Assembly: GCA_025617745.1 (NCBI GenBank)
Contig: CM046853.1
Coordinates: 12,602,974 to 12,666,973, forward strand
Reading direction: 5' to 3'
Source of the DNA: Heliocidaris erythrogramma
Taxonomy: Eukaryota > Echinodermata > Echinoidea > Camarodonta > Echinometridae
DNA: 64,000 bases
The notes under the pieces were generated by a model, which was not told the DNA's origin, made no database searches, and worked only from the letters and a program-made list of their open reading frames with translations. This document shows, in pieces, positions 1 to 10,799 of this stretch (position 1 is its first letter; each line of letters begins with the position of its first letter). Made by a program: the position numbers and the translations under genes.

Positions 1-510
1 ATATAATTTACCACCATCAAATTGAACAGAACAAGATGTGATGCTAAGAAATTCAGTGCACCCCATTCTGGTTCTTAAACTTTCAGGTACCTAACACTTC
101 TATTTAATGTTTTCAAATTTAGGACAACTGAAACAGTGGTTCAAAACCCTTTATACCATACACCCATCCCATCACTTTGAATCTGAAATGTGACAACACT
201 AGATATTCTTGGTCAGTAGCATTAATCCCCAAACAATGCTCAATTTCAGAATTATAAGGGATTCAAAATGATTTTATTTCATTTAAGACTCCCAAAGGGG
301 AACCCCCAAACAACTCCTACGAAACTTGTAACCACCACGTTTTGAACCACTACTTTAAACGTTGTTTATTTTAGGTGAAGAAAACAAACAGGATAAATTC
401 TGTTTTTAACATTAACCGAAGTGCCATTACAGACAGGAATTTCCTAATACAAGTGTGGTGCAGTGTAAAAGATGGAAAATGAAACTAGATGAATATTCGA
501 CCGCGCGCGG
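1..510. other. Unassigned AT-rich flank
   Basis: No convincing gene or repeat seen. The short open frame at 455-679 runs into the repeat that follows and has no recognisable protein features. A perfect CG-rich palindrome (GACCGCGCGCGGTC, about 500-513) closes the stretch, directly before the first composite repeat. Confidence 0.5.
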
Positions 511-514
511 TCGG

Positions 515-2099
515 AATTTATGCCTCCGCCATCACCAGATTGGAAATGTATGGCATACATGTACACTCTATAAAAAAGGATTGGTCCAACAAAATGACAA
601 ATCTTTTCACTTAAAATGCACAGGAGACAGAAAAATTATTTCATTTGATAACGAGGCTAAAACCAGTAATTTCATGTAATTTCATGTAAATTGACCTCTG
701 ACCTTTGACCTACTTACCCCAAAATCTAATCAGTTCATCATTCTATGGGGATGCATACTGGTACCTAGTTTGAAGTTCTCACCTCAGATAGTTCTTGAGA
801 TATCGCGGTAACGGTGCTAAAAACCAGTAATTCCATGTAATTTCATGTAAATTGACCTCTGTGACCTCTGAAAATTGACCTACCTACCCCAAAATCTAAT
901 CAGTTCCTCTTTCTATGGGGATACATACTGGTACCAAGTTTGAAGTTCTTACCTCAAATAGTTCTTCAGAAATCGCGGTAACGGTGCTAAAAAACAAGAA
1001 TTTCATGTAAATTGACCTGTGACCTGTGACCTTTGACATACTTACCCCAAAATCTAATCAGTTCCTCTTCGTATAGGGAAACATACTAGTACCAAGTTTG
1101 AAGTTCTTATCTCAAACAGTTCTTGAGATATCGCGGTAACGGTGCTAAAAACCAGTAATTCCATGTAATTTCATGTAAATTGACCTCTGTGACCTCTGAA
1201 CTTTGACCTACCTACCCCAAAATCTAATCGGTTCCTCTTTCTATGGGGATACATACTGGTACCAAGTTTGAAGTTCTCACCTCAAACAGTTCTTGAGATA
1301 TCGCGGTAACGGTGCTAAAAACCAAGAATTTCATGTAATTTCATGTAATTTCATGTAAATTGACCTCTGTGACCTCTGAACTTTGACCTCCTTACCCCAA
1401 AATCTAATCAGTTCATCTTCGTATAGGGAAACATACTAGTACCAAGTTTGAAGTTCTTACCTCAAACAGTTCTTGAGATATCGCGGTAACGGTGCTAAAA
1501 CCAAGAATTTCATGTAATTTCATGTAAATTGACCTCTGTGACCTCTGACCTTTGACCTACTTACCCCAAAATCTAATCAGTTCATCTTCGTATAGGGAAA
1601 CATACTAGTACCAAGTTTGAAGTTCTTACCTCAAACAGTTCTTGAGATATCGCGGTAACGGTGCTAAAAACCAAGAATTTCATGTAATTTCATGTAAATT
1701 GACCTCTGTGACCTCTGACCTTTGACCTACTTACCCCAAAATCTAATCAGTTCATCTTCGTATAGGGAAACATACTAGTACCAAGTTTGAAGTTCTTACC
1801 TCAAACAGTTCTTGAGATATCGCGGTAACGGTGCTAAAAACCAAGAATTTCATGTAATTTCATGTAAATTGACCTCTGTGACCTCTGACCTTTGACCTAC
1901 TTACCCCAAAATCTAATCAGTTCATCTTCGTATGGGGATACAGACTAGTACCAAGTTTGAGGTTCCTACCTCAAATGATTCTTCAGATATCGCGGTAACG
2001 AGAAGTGGGACGGACGGACGGACGGACGGACGGACACACGGACGGACAACCGAAAACATAATGCCTCCGGCACCCACCTTTGGTGGGCGGAGGCATAAA
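515..2099 (+). mobile_element. Pearl/Helitron-like composite element 1 (tandem core, GACG tail, 3' hairpin)
   Basis: Eight tandem copies of a core unit of about 170 bp are visible; the landmark TATCGCGGTA or a one-base variant recurs near 801, 971, 1129, 1299, 1479, 1648, 1818 and 1988. The array is followed by a GACG microsatellite (about 2010-2045) and a strong hairpin (about 2060-2098) whose right arm ends GGCGGAGGCATAA. The same terminal motif, TTATGCCTCCGCC, opens the element near 518. A tandem core plus microsatellite plus terminal hairpin is the layout described for pearl-type and Helentron-like non-autonomous elements. No coding capacity. Exact ends and target-site features are not certain. 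Confidence 0.7.
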
Positions 2100-3384
2100 A
2101 GCTTGTAAGCACTTTTACATTTTCTGCTGATATATTTACGGGCTTTGTAAGAACTGCAATTTATTTGAATTAATCGCAACTTAACCCCTACCATGCCGTG
2201 GGCGGCAAATCCCGCCCAAATGTTGGAGTGTCAACATTATGTTTAGGCTTAGAATGGCTTGAAAATTTTTCCTCACTCAGAAACCGGTGCCTTCAATATA
2301 ATGTTTATTCCTATGGAATATATCTTTGTCCAGTTTACTCAAGAAAAAACTAACTGAAAATTAGTAACTGCCTCTTGAAAGTTCATTTTTGACAATTGCT
2401 CAAATATCAGGTGGCATGGAAGGGGTTAAAATTCATTGCAATAGTGTAGGAGATTGTAAACTGGTGACTGATTGGAGGACTTGTAATCAAACTCTTTATA
2501 AGACAAGGCCATGGAAAGGTTGGTATGATATATCAATGGATATTGGATATTGAATAACACAAATGGGAAAAAATGTAACGAATCATGATTCTGCACAAGC
2601 ACAAGTCTACAATGCAAAGTTCCCTTTATAGTGAGATTTCCAAACTGCAATACATTTTCAAATTTTCACTAGAACTTTTGTGAACTTCAAAAATTTAATT
2701 GCTCTCAGCTCTTGGGTTTTCTTTCTTTCATTTTTGCTGCATTATTTTTCAAATTTTAGAGTGAAAATGATAGTTTGAAGAATGCTTTGCACAGAGCAAT
2801 TCAAAAATATAATAAACGGACAGTATGCTGCATTGACGGAATACTTATTGATACCACATAACTTCCAACAAATATAATAACAATGATCACATTTACATAG
2901 AAATGATGCTATAGTACAGTATCACATTTCTGTTTGGTAGGTATAAAAAGACAATATGTACAGTTTAACCAATTTGAAAATACAAAATGGATTATGATAT
3001 TCAAAGCCTTTCTTAACAGCTCAGAAATATATTGAATCAGAAAAGACAAATATCAGTATATCACCATGTGTACAGAATAAAATTGGTATTAAGTACACAT
3101 TTAAAAGGTGCATATACTGAAAAGTAAATATGAATAGCAAATTAAAAAATGCTTGGTATTTTGTGTAAGCCAGATAAAAAATGAGGACCAAATAGCGAGG
3201 TTATTTCTATGGATAACATTACTTTGTACATGGACTTTGCAGAATTGAATTGAATTGAAAAACTTTGTCTCAAAATATAATTTTCCCTATTTTCACTCAT
3301 ATGGCAAACTATGACACTGTTTGGGTTTTGTGGTGACACATCATATATAAAGAGTCTGAGATACCTGGATTATCAACCCAATGT
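2100..3384 (-). other. Probable 3' UTR and downstream flank of the zinc-finger gene
   Basis: The region follows the stop codon of the minus-strand zinc-finger gene. It is AT-rich, with no long frame. A minus-strand AATAAA (TTTATT on the plus strand, about 2305-2310) could be the polyadenylation signal. That would make the 3' UTR about 1.1 kb; this is inference only. Confidence 0.35.
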
Positions 3385-3528
3385 TTAAAATCTGAGCTCT
3401 GGCATGTCAGCTGCCGTTTCTTGGAGGCTTTGAGCTATAGCTGATACTATACCACCTTGGCTTTTGGGGGGAACAGCAATCCCTTCTGGTTGAAGCTCTT
3501 CATTTCCCCCTCCTTCTGTTTCAAAGAG
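3385..3528 (-). CDS. Zinc-finger gene, last coding exon
   Basis: Encodes 47 residues and a TAA stop. It begins LFETEGGGNEE after a minus-strand acceptor (TTTGCAG) and ends with a Gln/Ala-rich helix-like segment and PELRF. Phase 0 matches the preceding exon. Confidence 0.78.
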   Translation of the reverse strand, partial: LFETEGGGNEELQPEGIAVPPKSQGGIVSAIAQSLQETAADMPELRF

Positions 3529-6500
3529 CTGCAAAGTGAATATACACATGTATACAAAATTAAATAGCATGATATCTCTACACGGTGACCAATGGAGGGG
3601 GGGGGGGGTCAGCAGAGATTTAGCCACATTATTCAGTATCAGAGTTAGACATCACATACCAATTTAACAGAGCCCACAACAAGAAGAATCAATCATGCTT
3701 TTTGAACTGTTCAATCAGCTCTAGTTTAGTTCAAACCTGATGAATTTTCAGCAGTTTGCTTCAAATCATTTTTTGAACTGCTTGATATACATTAATTAAA
3801 ATTTTAAAAAGTGACATAGAAACTAAGAGAAAAATCTTCAAAGAAAATTTCCTCATCCCCTTCTCTAACCAGCTAGATGAGATTTGATTTAGTATAACAC
3901 ACACTTTTCATAGTATCAAAGCTGAATTATCTCAGGCCATCAAATGGTTAAAAGAGTTTTATATTGCCATTACCTCTGGAGGTAATGGTGATTTGTTTTC
4001 AGGTTCTGGTGGCTTCAATTCTTGTTGCCCTGGCGGATGTGATGTGGAGGCCATCAACGGTTCAAGTTGCTTTGTCTGAGCAGCCTTAGACAGCTCCAGA
4101 TTTTTCATGTGTTTTTTCCCTGATTGCATGAGCAGTGAGAAAGAACATGGTACATGTTACACTTGAAAACAGAGGAGAACCTTGTTAAACATTTCAGTAA
4201 GAAATGTTACTGAAATGAAATTTCAGAGACTGTGCTGTGAACTGTAAGAGTAGTACAATTTTTTTTAGCTCATCATAAATGGTTTGATTAAGTAGATGGA
4301 TGCAAATATGTTTACTTTTATCTATCCTGCTTATTTTCAATCAATTATCCATATTTTTTACCAAGTTATCATACCATTGCTTCATATAAGTTTACTGAAA
4401 TAATTGCCTTAAAATATAATATAGTTACATCTCTTCCATGATATACTGGAAATAACAAGAGAAAAATATATCACTGAATGTGATTAATACCCTAAATTTC
4501 CTGAGCATTCTTGAAAAATGAGGAAGTGGTTTGATCTGTAATATTTCACCCAACTTATTTCCATAATATCCTGTTACCATGGCAATGTATGTGCCAAATT
4601 TCATGAGCACTGCTCGAAAAATTAGGAAGTAGTTCGATCCGCAAGAGTTCCCACTGAGTTATTGCCATAATATGCCGTTGACATGCTGTTACCACGGCAA
4701 CGCAGTTTCCGACACTTGCAAAAAATATGTCTTGCACATCTTCACAAGACCAATGTGTGTGCCGAATTTCACGAGCATTGCTCAAAAAATGAGGAAGTAG
4801 TTTGATCCGCAAGATTTCAACCTGATTTATTGCCATAATATGCCGTTACCATGGCAACGCATTTCCGACACATTAAAAAAAAAATTTGCCTTGCACACCC
4901 ATCCCAAGACCACTGTGTGTGGCGAATTTCACGAGCATTGCTCAAATAGGAGGAAGTAGTTCGATGTGCAAGATTTGCAACCGACTGACCGACCGACCGA
5001 CCAACCGACCGTACACCGATTCCTATATACCCCCTTCAAACTTCGTTTGGCGGGGGTATAAAAAGGCAACAGGAGGACAAGGCATCATTTGTTTGAAAAT
5101 ACACTGATTTTTATAACCTCTGACCTTACCCAGTGTCTTTAAAAGGTTTTAAGTTACGCTTCATCTATTATTAGATATATGGTTACATCACAATAACGAG
5201 ATACATGCAGTAGGACCAATGGGGAGACAATAACAAACAATGCCTCTGGTGACAGAGGCATATATATATAAAACTCCTCCATAAAAGATCCAGGGTATTT
5301 GTGATCTCACACTCATGAAAATTCTCAAATTAGAATCAAAATGATACCTGCTATTTATGATTATAATCACAATTTATATCTGGAGATACACAAAGCTTTC
5401 TAAAAAGAAAAAATCAACAATACCTGAACATACTACAAGGCACTCAAGGTACAACAAGGATTAACCACGGAATTCTCTTGGGCCCAAATTTTCCATACCT
5501 TTCAAAATTTGCGCTCATGTTTTGTAATGGAGAAAAGAGTACATTATACAGTGTGAGTCAATAAAAAGGAAACCCATATTCAAGCCCTGATATCTTTAAA
5601 AACAAACTGCTCACCAAACTGCGATCATGGATGACTGAGCACTGGCCATGTTTAAAAAGCATGTCAAAATTGTCTTTGCCCATGTTTAGGCTGAATGGGG
5701 TTCAGGAGTTACTTTCATTATTTATGAGTGCATTCAACTGGAATAGAGACCATTCAAGCAACCTTGAGGCGACCAGCCGTTTCATTTAAAACTTTGGTAG
5801 ACTAGAAGCAAATTTGGAGTCAAAAGGGGCCTGAGCTTTTGACTCCATTTTACTCCATTGGCTCGCTATTATTGGATAAGCAGTTTTCAGCAGCTTGTTT
5901 TCGATATTTAGAAGCAAATTTGACATGTATCAGGAGAAATGTTACTCTTCTGCTGTCCATAGTCAGATTTTATTGATCAAAAATATCATATTAAAGGAAA
6001 CATGATGGACTGCAATGTGATTATCTTTTATTAAATTTATATGTACTGATTGCAACCATATTTAGGGTTGAATCTGGGTTTCCTTTTTATTGACTCACAC
6101 TGTATTGTCTGGAGTCTATACCTATATCAGAAGAATATAAAACATAAACTAGAGCACTCGGAGGGGGGGGGACCAGTCCACGTACATGTATCCCCCGAAC
6201 CCGTCACCCCTCCCCCATTTGAATCAATGTTGTGACTGAAATGAATAAATTGGCAATTTGGGACCTCGGGTATTACTGCTGACCTTTTTGTACTTTTGTC
6301 ATTTTTTAGTTGTTTTGAAATTGAAGGTGATCCGACAAAAACTGCAGCCGGTAGAGCGCTCACAAGAAATTCTTTACTATTTCTTTTTAAAATATGGTTA
6401 CCATGGCAACGATGACTCCACCCACATCAAAAACAAAAGGCGTCTTCATCTTACCATAATGCACCTCCATGCGAAATTTGAAGGTGATCTGACAAGAACT

Positions 6501-9500
6501 GCAGCCGGTAGAGCACTCACAAGAAAATCTTTACTATTTCTTTAAAAATATGGTTACCATGGCAACCATGTCGACCCCGCCCACACCAAAAACAATAGGC
6601 GTCTTCATCTTACCATAATGCACCTCCATGCAAAATTTGAAGGTGATCCGAAAAGAACTGCAGCCGGTAGAGCGCTCACAAGAAAATCTTTACTATTTCT
6701 TTAAAAATATGGTTACCATGGCAACCATGTCGACCCCGCCCACACCAAATACAATAAGCGTCTTCATCTTACCATAATGCACCTCCATGCAAAATCTGAA
6801 GGTGATCCGACAAGAACTGCAGCCGGTAGAGCGCTCACAAAACAATCTTTACTATTTCTTTAAAAATATGGTTACCATGGCAACCATGACTCCGCCCACA
6901 CCAAAAACAATAGGCTTCTTCATCTATACCATAATGCACCCCCATGTGAAATTTGAAGGTGATCCGACAAAAACTGCAGCCAGTAGAGCGCTCACAAGAA
7001 AATCTCTGCAGCGGACGCGGACGCGGCGCGACGCGACGATGCCAAATCCATAGTATTCCCGAACACTAGTTCGGGGGATACAATAATACATGAGTATATA
7101 TTTACCCACGCCGATGAAATCGGCAGGATTATGTAAAGGGCTCCGTATGTTTGTTTGTTTGTTTGTTTGTTTGTTTGTTTGTTTGTTTGTTTGTGTGTTT
7201 GTGTACAAGATAACGAGAGAACAGGTGAACGGATTTGCACCAAATTTTCAGGGAATGTTCTGATAGTGACAGGAAAGAATCGATTAGATTTTGGTGATGA
7301 TTGGTTGACCCCTGCAAATTCTGTGTGACCTTGAAGTTTTGACCCTGTAGTAAAGTATAGGAATTTCAGTTCAGATAGTGACAGGAAAGAAACTAGAAAG
7401 TTTGATGACCCCAAACTTCGCCTGCCGATGCAGAAATATTTTTGGCCAATCAAAACACTCATTACTTCGTCTCACCAAAAATCTATTTCAGGTTTATGAA
7501 TTTTAGAAGACTTTTAGACCCATTATTTGCCATTTCACTTCAAATCCGTACGAGCCTGCAATGAATAGTCAAAGCCAACGTATCCCAGCAACAAGGGATT
7601 TTTCGCGCGCTTGAACTGTACTATTGCGAAATCGAAATCGCTAGGTATACGGTACGGTACAGGCTATATAGCTATCGCGCGCGATACCTTTTTTTATCTA
7701 CAACTTCATTTAGATTCAGGCCTAGGCCTAGGCCCTAGCACGTCTAATTTCTCCTCTATTTCTTATCTTCTGTGCATTTCTGTTTATTTTCCCCGGTTCT
7801 TTCCACTTTGTTGTGGAAGTTTTTGTGATTTATTTTATCCTGGTGGACGTGTAGTACATGATTTTAATTGTTTTCGGTGAAAATCTGGTGAGTTTGTTCG
7901 ACGTGAGTGAGTCTATCGCACTCGCAAGTGTTCGCGTGTGTTGTGAATGTCAATGGGCGCGGCTGTGTGGTTGGGAGAATACGGTAGGCTAGGGAGTACA
8001 TAACTATACACAGCGCTGTCGCGAAGCAACGGCGTCTGGTCGGGCTAGGGAGTACATGTACAGTGCCTGTGCTGTGGCTGTGTTTTGTAGTAGGATTGAA
8101 CTTTTTTCTTTGGGTTATTACGGTCCTGTCATTTGAGATTTGAGTTAGTTTATAACTCATTTATGTCTGTTTGAGTGGATTTCGTAGTTGTAAAATATAT
8201 ACAAAAACTGTACGTAATTTTTTTAAATTTGTGTGGATTTGCAAAATTTGGTGGCTGAGGTTCGCCGAATGTACGCCAGTATACACTTTGACTTTGTTGA
8301 TGGGTGGTGACTGAGCTGAGTGAGTAAGCTCTGTGCCTGGCATGCATGTCATTTTGAAGTCGAGATCCAACTTATTTTGTCGTCATAATTATTTTATCCA
8401 AGCCCGATGATAAAAAACAACAACCCCAATTGCAATGTAAAGATAGAACATGAATACATTTACTAACACTGACATGACTGAACACTGAATACAAATTGCT
8501 AACATTTTTTTCCTCATCACGCCACGCTCTCTGACATGTCTACTCAATTACTTTTAGGGGAGGGATGTTTCAATAATAAAATATCTTTTTCAGAAGAATT
8601 TTTTCAAGGGTGGGGACACACAAAGTTATGACCTGGATATGGCAAAATTTATTGGGGGGGGGGGGAGATGTGCCTCTTGTTATCCCCTTTGAATGGCTAC
8701 TGCTTACAACAATAATCGCAACAAAACAAAACCTATATTGGGTTTACTTTTTTTTATAAACGACAGGGGAACCAACCAGTAAAAATATATCTATTTCTGC
8801 AGTTTCAAGAATAATAGCGCCGCTAAGGCGTGGGTCTGCCGCCTTTGACGGCCTTTCTAGTTGTTTTATGTTTTTCTTTAGGATTTAAAGTTTACAACCA
8901 TCTGAAAAAATAATTTGTATACCGCTAGATAGTATGAAATTAACCTCAAAGAACAGTTAAGGAGTATGAAGGAAATAAAGGATAGCATTAAGGTGCTCGC
9001 GCGGAACCGAACTCCCGAGTTGCGTTCTGCGCGAGCCCTTATCATGGCAAGCGCGTACGGGTGTGTCAAGTAGTCTAATCGCGAGTCGCTTTTATGCTAT
9101 TCTAATTAAACTTGCAATAACTCTTTATAGAAGTAATATTTAAAGCCCTTATTTTGAATATATAGTAGTATAATGACATAGAACCTCTAACATACAGAGC
9201 AAACTATTTTTTAGCCATTGGTACCCTTTAAAACAAGGAAATCATTAGCCCCAAGACTCTAGTTAGAATTAACAGGAGTGCCTGGTATAAATCTTTTCTA
9301 ATATTCTCTCTATGATAGTCTTTATAAGTTGATTTAAATAACTCACCAATCAAATGCAGGTTCAGACTGTAAGGGTCTGTAGCTTTAATGCCACAGAGCT
9401 CGCATGAAAACATATTTGCAGAAGTAGCAGTACACATACTGTTTTTCCTCTCAATGTTTTCCATTCTTTGCTTGTGCTTTTTACCTGTAGACATAATGGA

Positions 9501-10146
9501 AATAAAAGATCTATGAACTATGATTTCATATGATACACCACAATATGTCTCCTGAAAGACACAAATTGTTCAAAAATGAAATATTTAAGACTTAATTAAT
9601 TAGTGAACAAATTGAACAAAATTAAAAATATCTATCACACAGAACTTCTTTACATTAGAAAATATTTTTTTAAGTGAAATGGTAATGAGACTAACAATTT
9701 TGATCTCAGGAAATAAAAAAATGCCTCAGATACCTGGAAGTCCATTAAACCTCTGAAATGAAAATTGCATACACTTGGTACTGATTGTTAATTGTTTATT
9801 TCATATCAATTATATAGCTGTGTTTATATACGGCATATCAAGCTTATATTCCTCAAGATGGTTAAAACTGCAGTCACAAAATTTGCTAGTGACCGCAGGG
9901 CAGTATAACATATAATATTGGCCAGGCATAGCTCTATTTGTGATTATAATGCAAGGACGCAATACATGTGCATTACAAGGAGGCATAAAAACAACTTACC
10001 AGCAAAATGGGCTGCAAGAAGTTCAGGAGATGTTGTGTTGATGCCACAAAGGTCACAATGGAAGAGTTGTCTCTGTTTTCCTCCTGCATCTCTTTCAGCT
10101 GCAGTAGGCTTCCCTTTTCCCTTTTGTGAATTTATATTTTCACGTC
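3385..10146 (-). CDS. Matrin/U1-type (JAZ-like) C2H2 zinc-finger protein, 3' part of gene
   Basis: Four minus-strand exons join in frame: 10146-10000, 9484-9347, 4119-3974 and 3528-3385 (stop at 3387-3385). All introns are GT-AG, with phases 1, 1 and 0. The joined protein (about 190 residues visible) has two fingers of spacing C-x2-C-x12-H-x5-H: the first begins FHCDLCGINTT and is completed by GKKHKQRM from the next exon; the second begins FSCELCGIKAT and is completed by GKKHMKNLEL. A 23-residue linker separates them. This spacing is that of zf-met/U1-like fingers found in ZNF346 (JAZ), ZNF385, ZFR and ZMAT proteins, many of which bind double-stranded RNA in the nucleus. The C-terminal tail is Pro/Glu-rich and ends PELRF. 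No orthologue is assigned. The first exon seen begins mid-codon, so upstream exons exist; they may lie near 10.75 kb, in the 500-N gap or beyond. Confidence 0.85.
3974..4119 (-). CDS. Zinc-finger gene exon completing finger 2
   Basis: Starts with the last two bases of a Gly codon, then KKHMKNLEL, which supplies the final His of the second finger. The rest is a low-complexity Pro/Gln/Glu linker ending SPLPPE. The donor is GAG|GTAATG on the minus strand. Length is 2 + 48 codons, so the phase fits both neighbours. Confidence 0.85.
4425..5062 (+). mobile_element. Pearl/Helitron-like composite element 2 (5' end not seen)
   Basis: Core units recur with the landmark AGGAAGT near 4519, 4623, 4791 and 4950 (spacing about 160-170 bp, plus one short unit). 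Each contains GTTACCATGGCAACG-like and CACGAGCATTGCTCAAA-like blocks. The array ends in an ACCG/GACC microsatellite (4981-5012) and a hairpin of ATACCCCC with GGGGGTAT (about 5026-5060). It is the same plan as element 1 with a different sequence. It sits in the long intron between exons 3974-4119 and 9347-9484. Confidence 0.65.
5549..6102. mobile_element. TA-flanked Tc1/mariner-type MITE
   Basis: Terminal inverted repeats of about 35 bp begin CAGTGTGAGTCAATAAAAAG on the left and are mirrored at 6068-6102. TA dinucleotides flank both ends (5547-5548 and 6103-6104). CAGT ends and a TA duplication are typical of Tc1/mariner/pogo. No transposase frame is present, so the copy is non-autonomous. 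Confidence 0.82.
6187..7082 (+). mobile_element. Pearl/Helitron-like composite element 3
   Basis: Begins TGTATCCCCCGAAC (6187-6200) and ends GTTCGGGGGATACA (7069-7082), a perfect 14-bp inverted pair. Five core units of 157-159 bp carry the landmark ACTGCAGCC(G/A)GTAGAGC near 6341, 6498, 6657, 6816 and 6973. They are followed by a GGACGCG-type tail (7012-7040) and a hairpin (about 7055-7082). The left arm of that hairpin repeats the 5' terminal motif. Non-coding. Confidence 0.72.
7146..7196. repeat. (TTTG)n microsatellite
   Basis: About ten TTTG units. On the minus strand it reads as a Thr-Asn-Lys-Gln repeat in spurious open frames. The sequence to about 7500 beside it looks like another dispersed repeat but was not classified. 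Confidence 0.9.
7560..8360. other. CpG-rich patch, possible promoter
   Basis: CpG is conspicuously dense compared with the flanks (for example TTCGCGCGC near 7600 and ATCGCGCGCGAT near 7674). A donor-like CTG|GTGAGT lies near 7886 on the plus strand. No coding exon is recognised. It could be an unmethylated promoter of an alternative transcript or a young repeat; the sequence alone does not decide. Confidence 0.3.
8957..9235. repeat. Dispersed repeat, copy 1
   Basis: Shares blocks in the same order with 22741-22955: TAAGGAGTATN, AATAAAGGATA, CCTTATC-ATGGCAAGC, TAGAAGTAATATT, ACAGAGCAAA and CACTTTAAAAC-like ends. This copy keeps CpG-rich stretches that are AT-rich in the other copy. Class unknown. 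Confidence 0.6.
9347..9484 (-). CDS. Zinc-finger gene exon: end of finger 1 and start of finger 2
   Basis: Begins with the remainder of a Gly codon then KKHKQRM, giving the final His of finger 1. It carries CELC and the first His of finger 2 (LNLHLI) and stops one base into the next Gly codon. Length 138 = 2 + 45 codons + 1. The minus-strand acceptor is GTCTACAG and the donor GTGAGT. Confidence 0.88.
10000..10146 (-). CDS. Zinc-finger gene exon with finger 1 core
   Basis: Encodes a basic Gly/Lys-rich stretch, then FHCDLCGINTTSPELLAAHF, and stops in a Gly codon at a GTAAGT donor. The acceptor is AACACCAG. Length 147 = 2 + 48 codons + 1, a phase 1-1 exon like the next one. Confidence 0.86.
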
Positions 10147-10745
10147 CTGGTGTTTCCAAAAAGGAGAATAACACAGATTAATTCAATTTTTCAAATCATT
10201 CTTAGCAACTGATTTCTAAAATACCATTTCAGAGTCTCACGGTGTGAACTACCATGACAAAGTGCACATGACACCAGAATAGGAAATATACATGTCATTT
10301 GCAAGTCCTTTGACTTATATATATGTTTATCACCACAATTGTCATAAATAACAATGTACACATTGGACATATATAACATTTTCATTACCAGATGACCTTC
10401 AACAGAAACATGAAGATTTCCAAAGAGTACCAACTGTCATTAATTACCCATCATTATTCTTTTCTAAACCAGTTGACCTCTGATGACCTCTGATCTTGGC
10501 AATTGTCCTTTTCAAAAGCACCATAACATCAAGGTTACCATTGTGTTCTTAAGACCCAAATTTATTTGAAATTGTAGCAGTTACATGTATGGTGCGCAAC
10601 TACATGTATATTAGAGAATCCTGTATGTACACATTAACATTTTTGTGAGGGATAAAGGAATGATGGACATTCTGTTTGTGTGGGGCTTCTTCTGAGTGTT
10701 TCTTTGCATGGTCACAAGGTCTGGAATCTAAACGAGACACCTCAC

Positions 10746-10793
10746 CACTGGACTTAAACAAGGGTTCAACAACCTTTTTGCTATGTTCCGATG
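10746..10793 (-). CDS. Candidate upstream exon of the zinc-finger gene
   Basis: A 48-bp minus-strand stretch between GTACAG and GTGAGG. It has the phase needed (2 + 15 codons + 1) to join the exon at 10146-10000 and would read SEHSKKVVEPLFKSS before a Gly codon. The phase match is the only support; the acceptor has a weak pyrimidine tract. Confidence 0.25.
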
Positions 10794-10799
10794 CTGTAC

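Noticed and set aside
660-2000. CRISPR-like regular array
   Set aside because: Units are about 170 bp with no unique spacers, in animal DNA; it is a tandem core repeat.
6924-7462. Minus-strand frames with Thr-Asn-Lys-Gln repeats
   Set aside because: They come from the (TTTG)n microsatellite and a pearl-like repeat.
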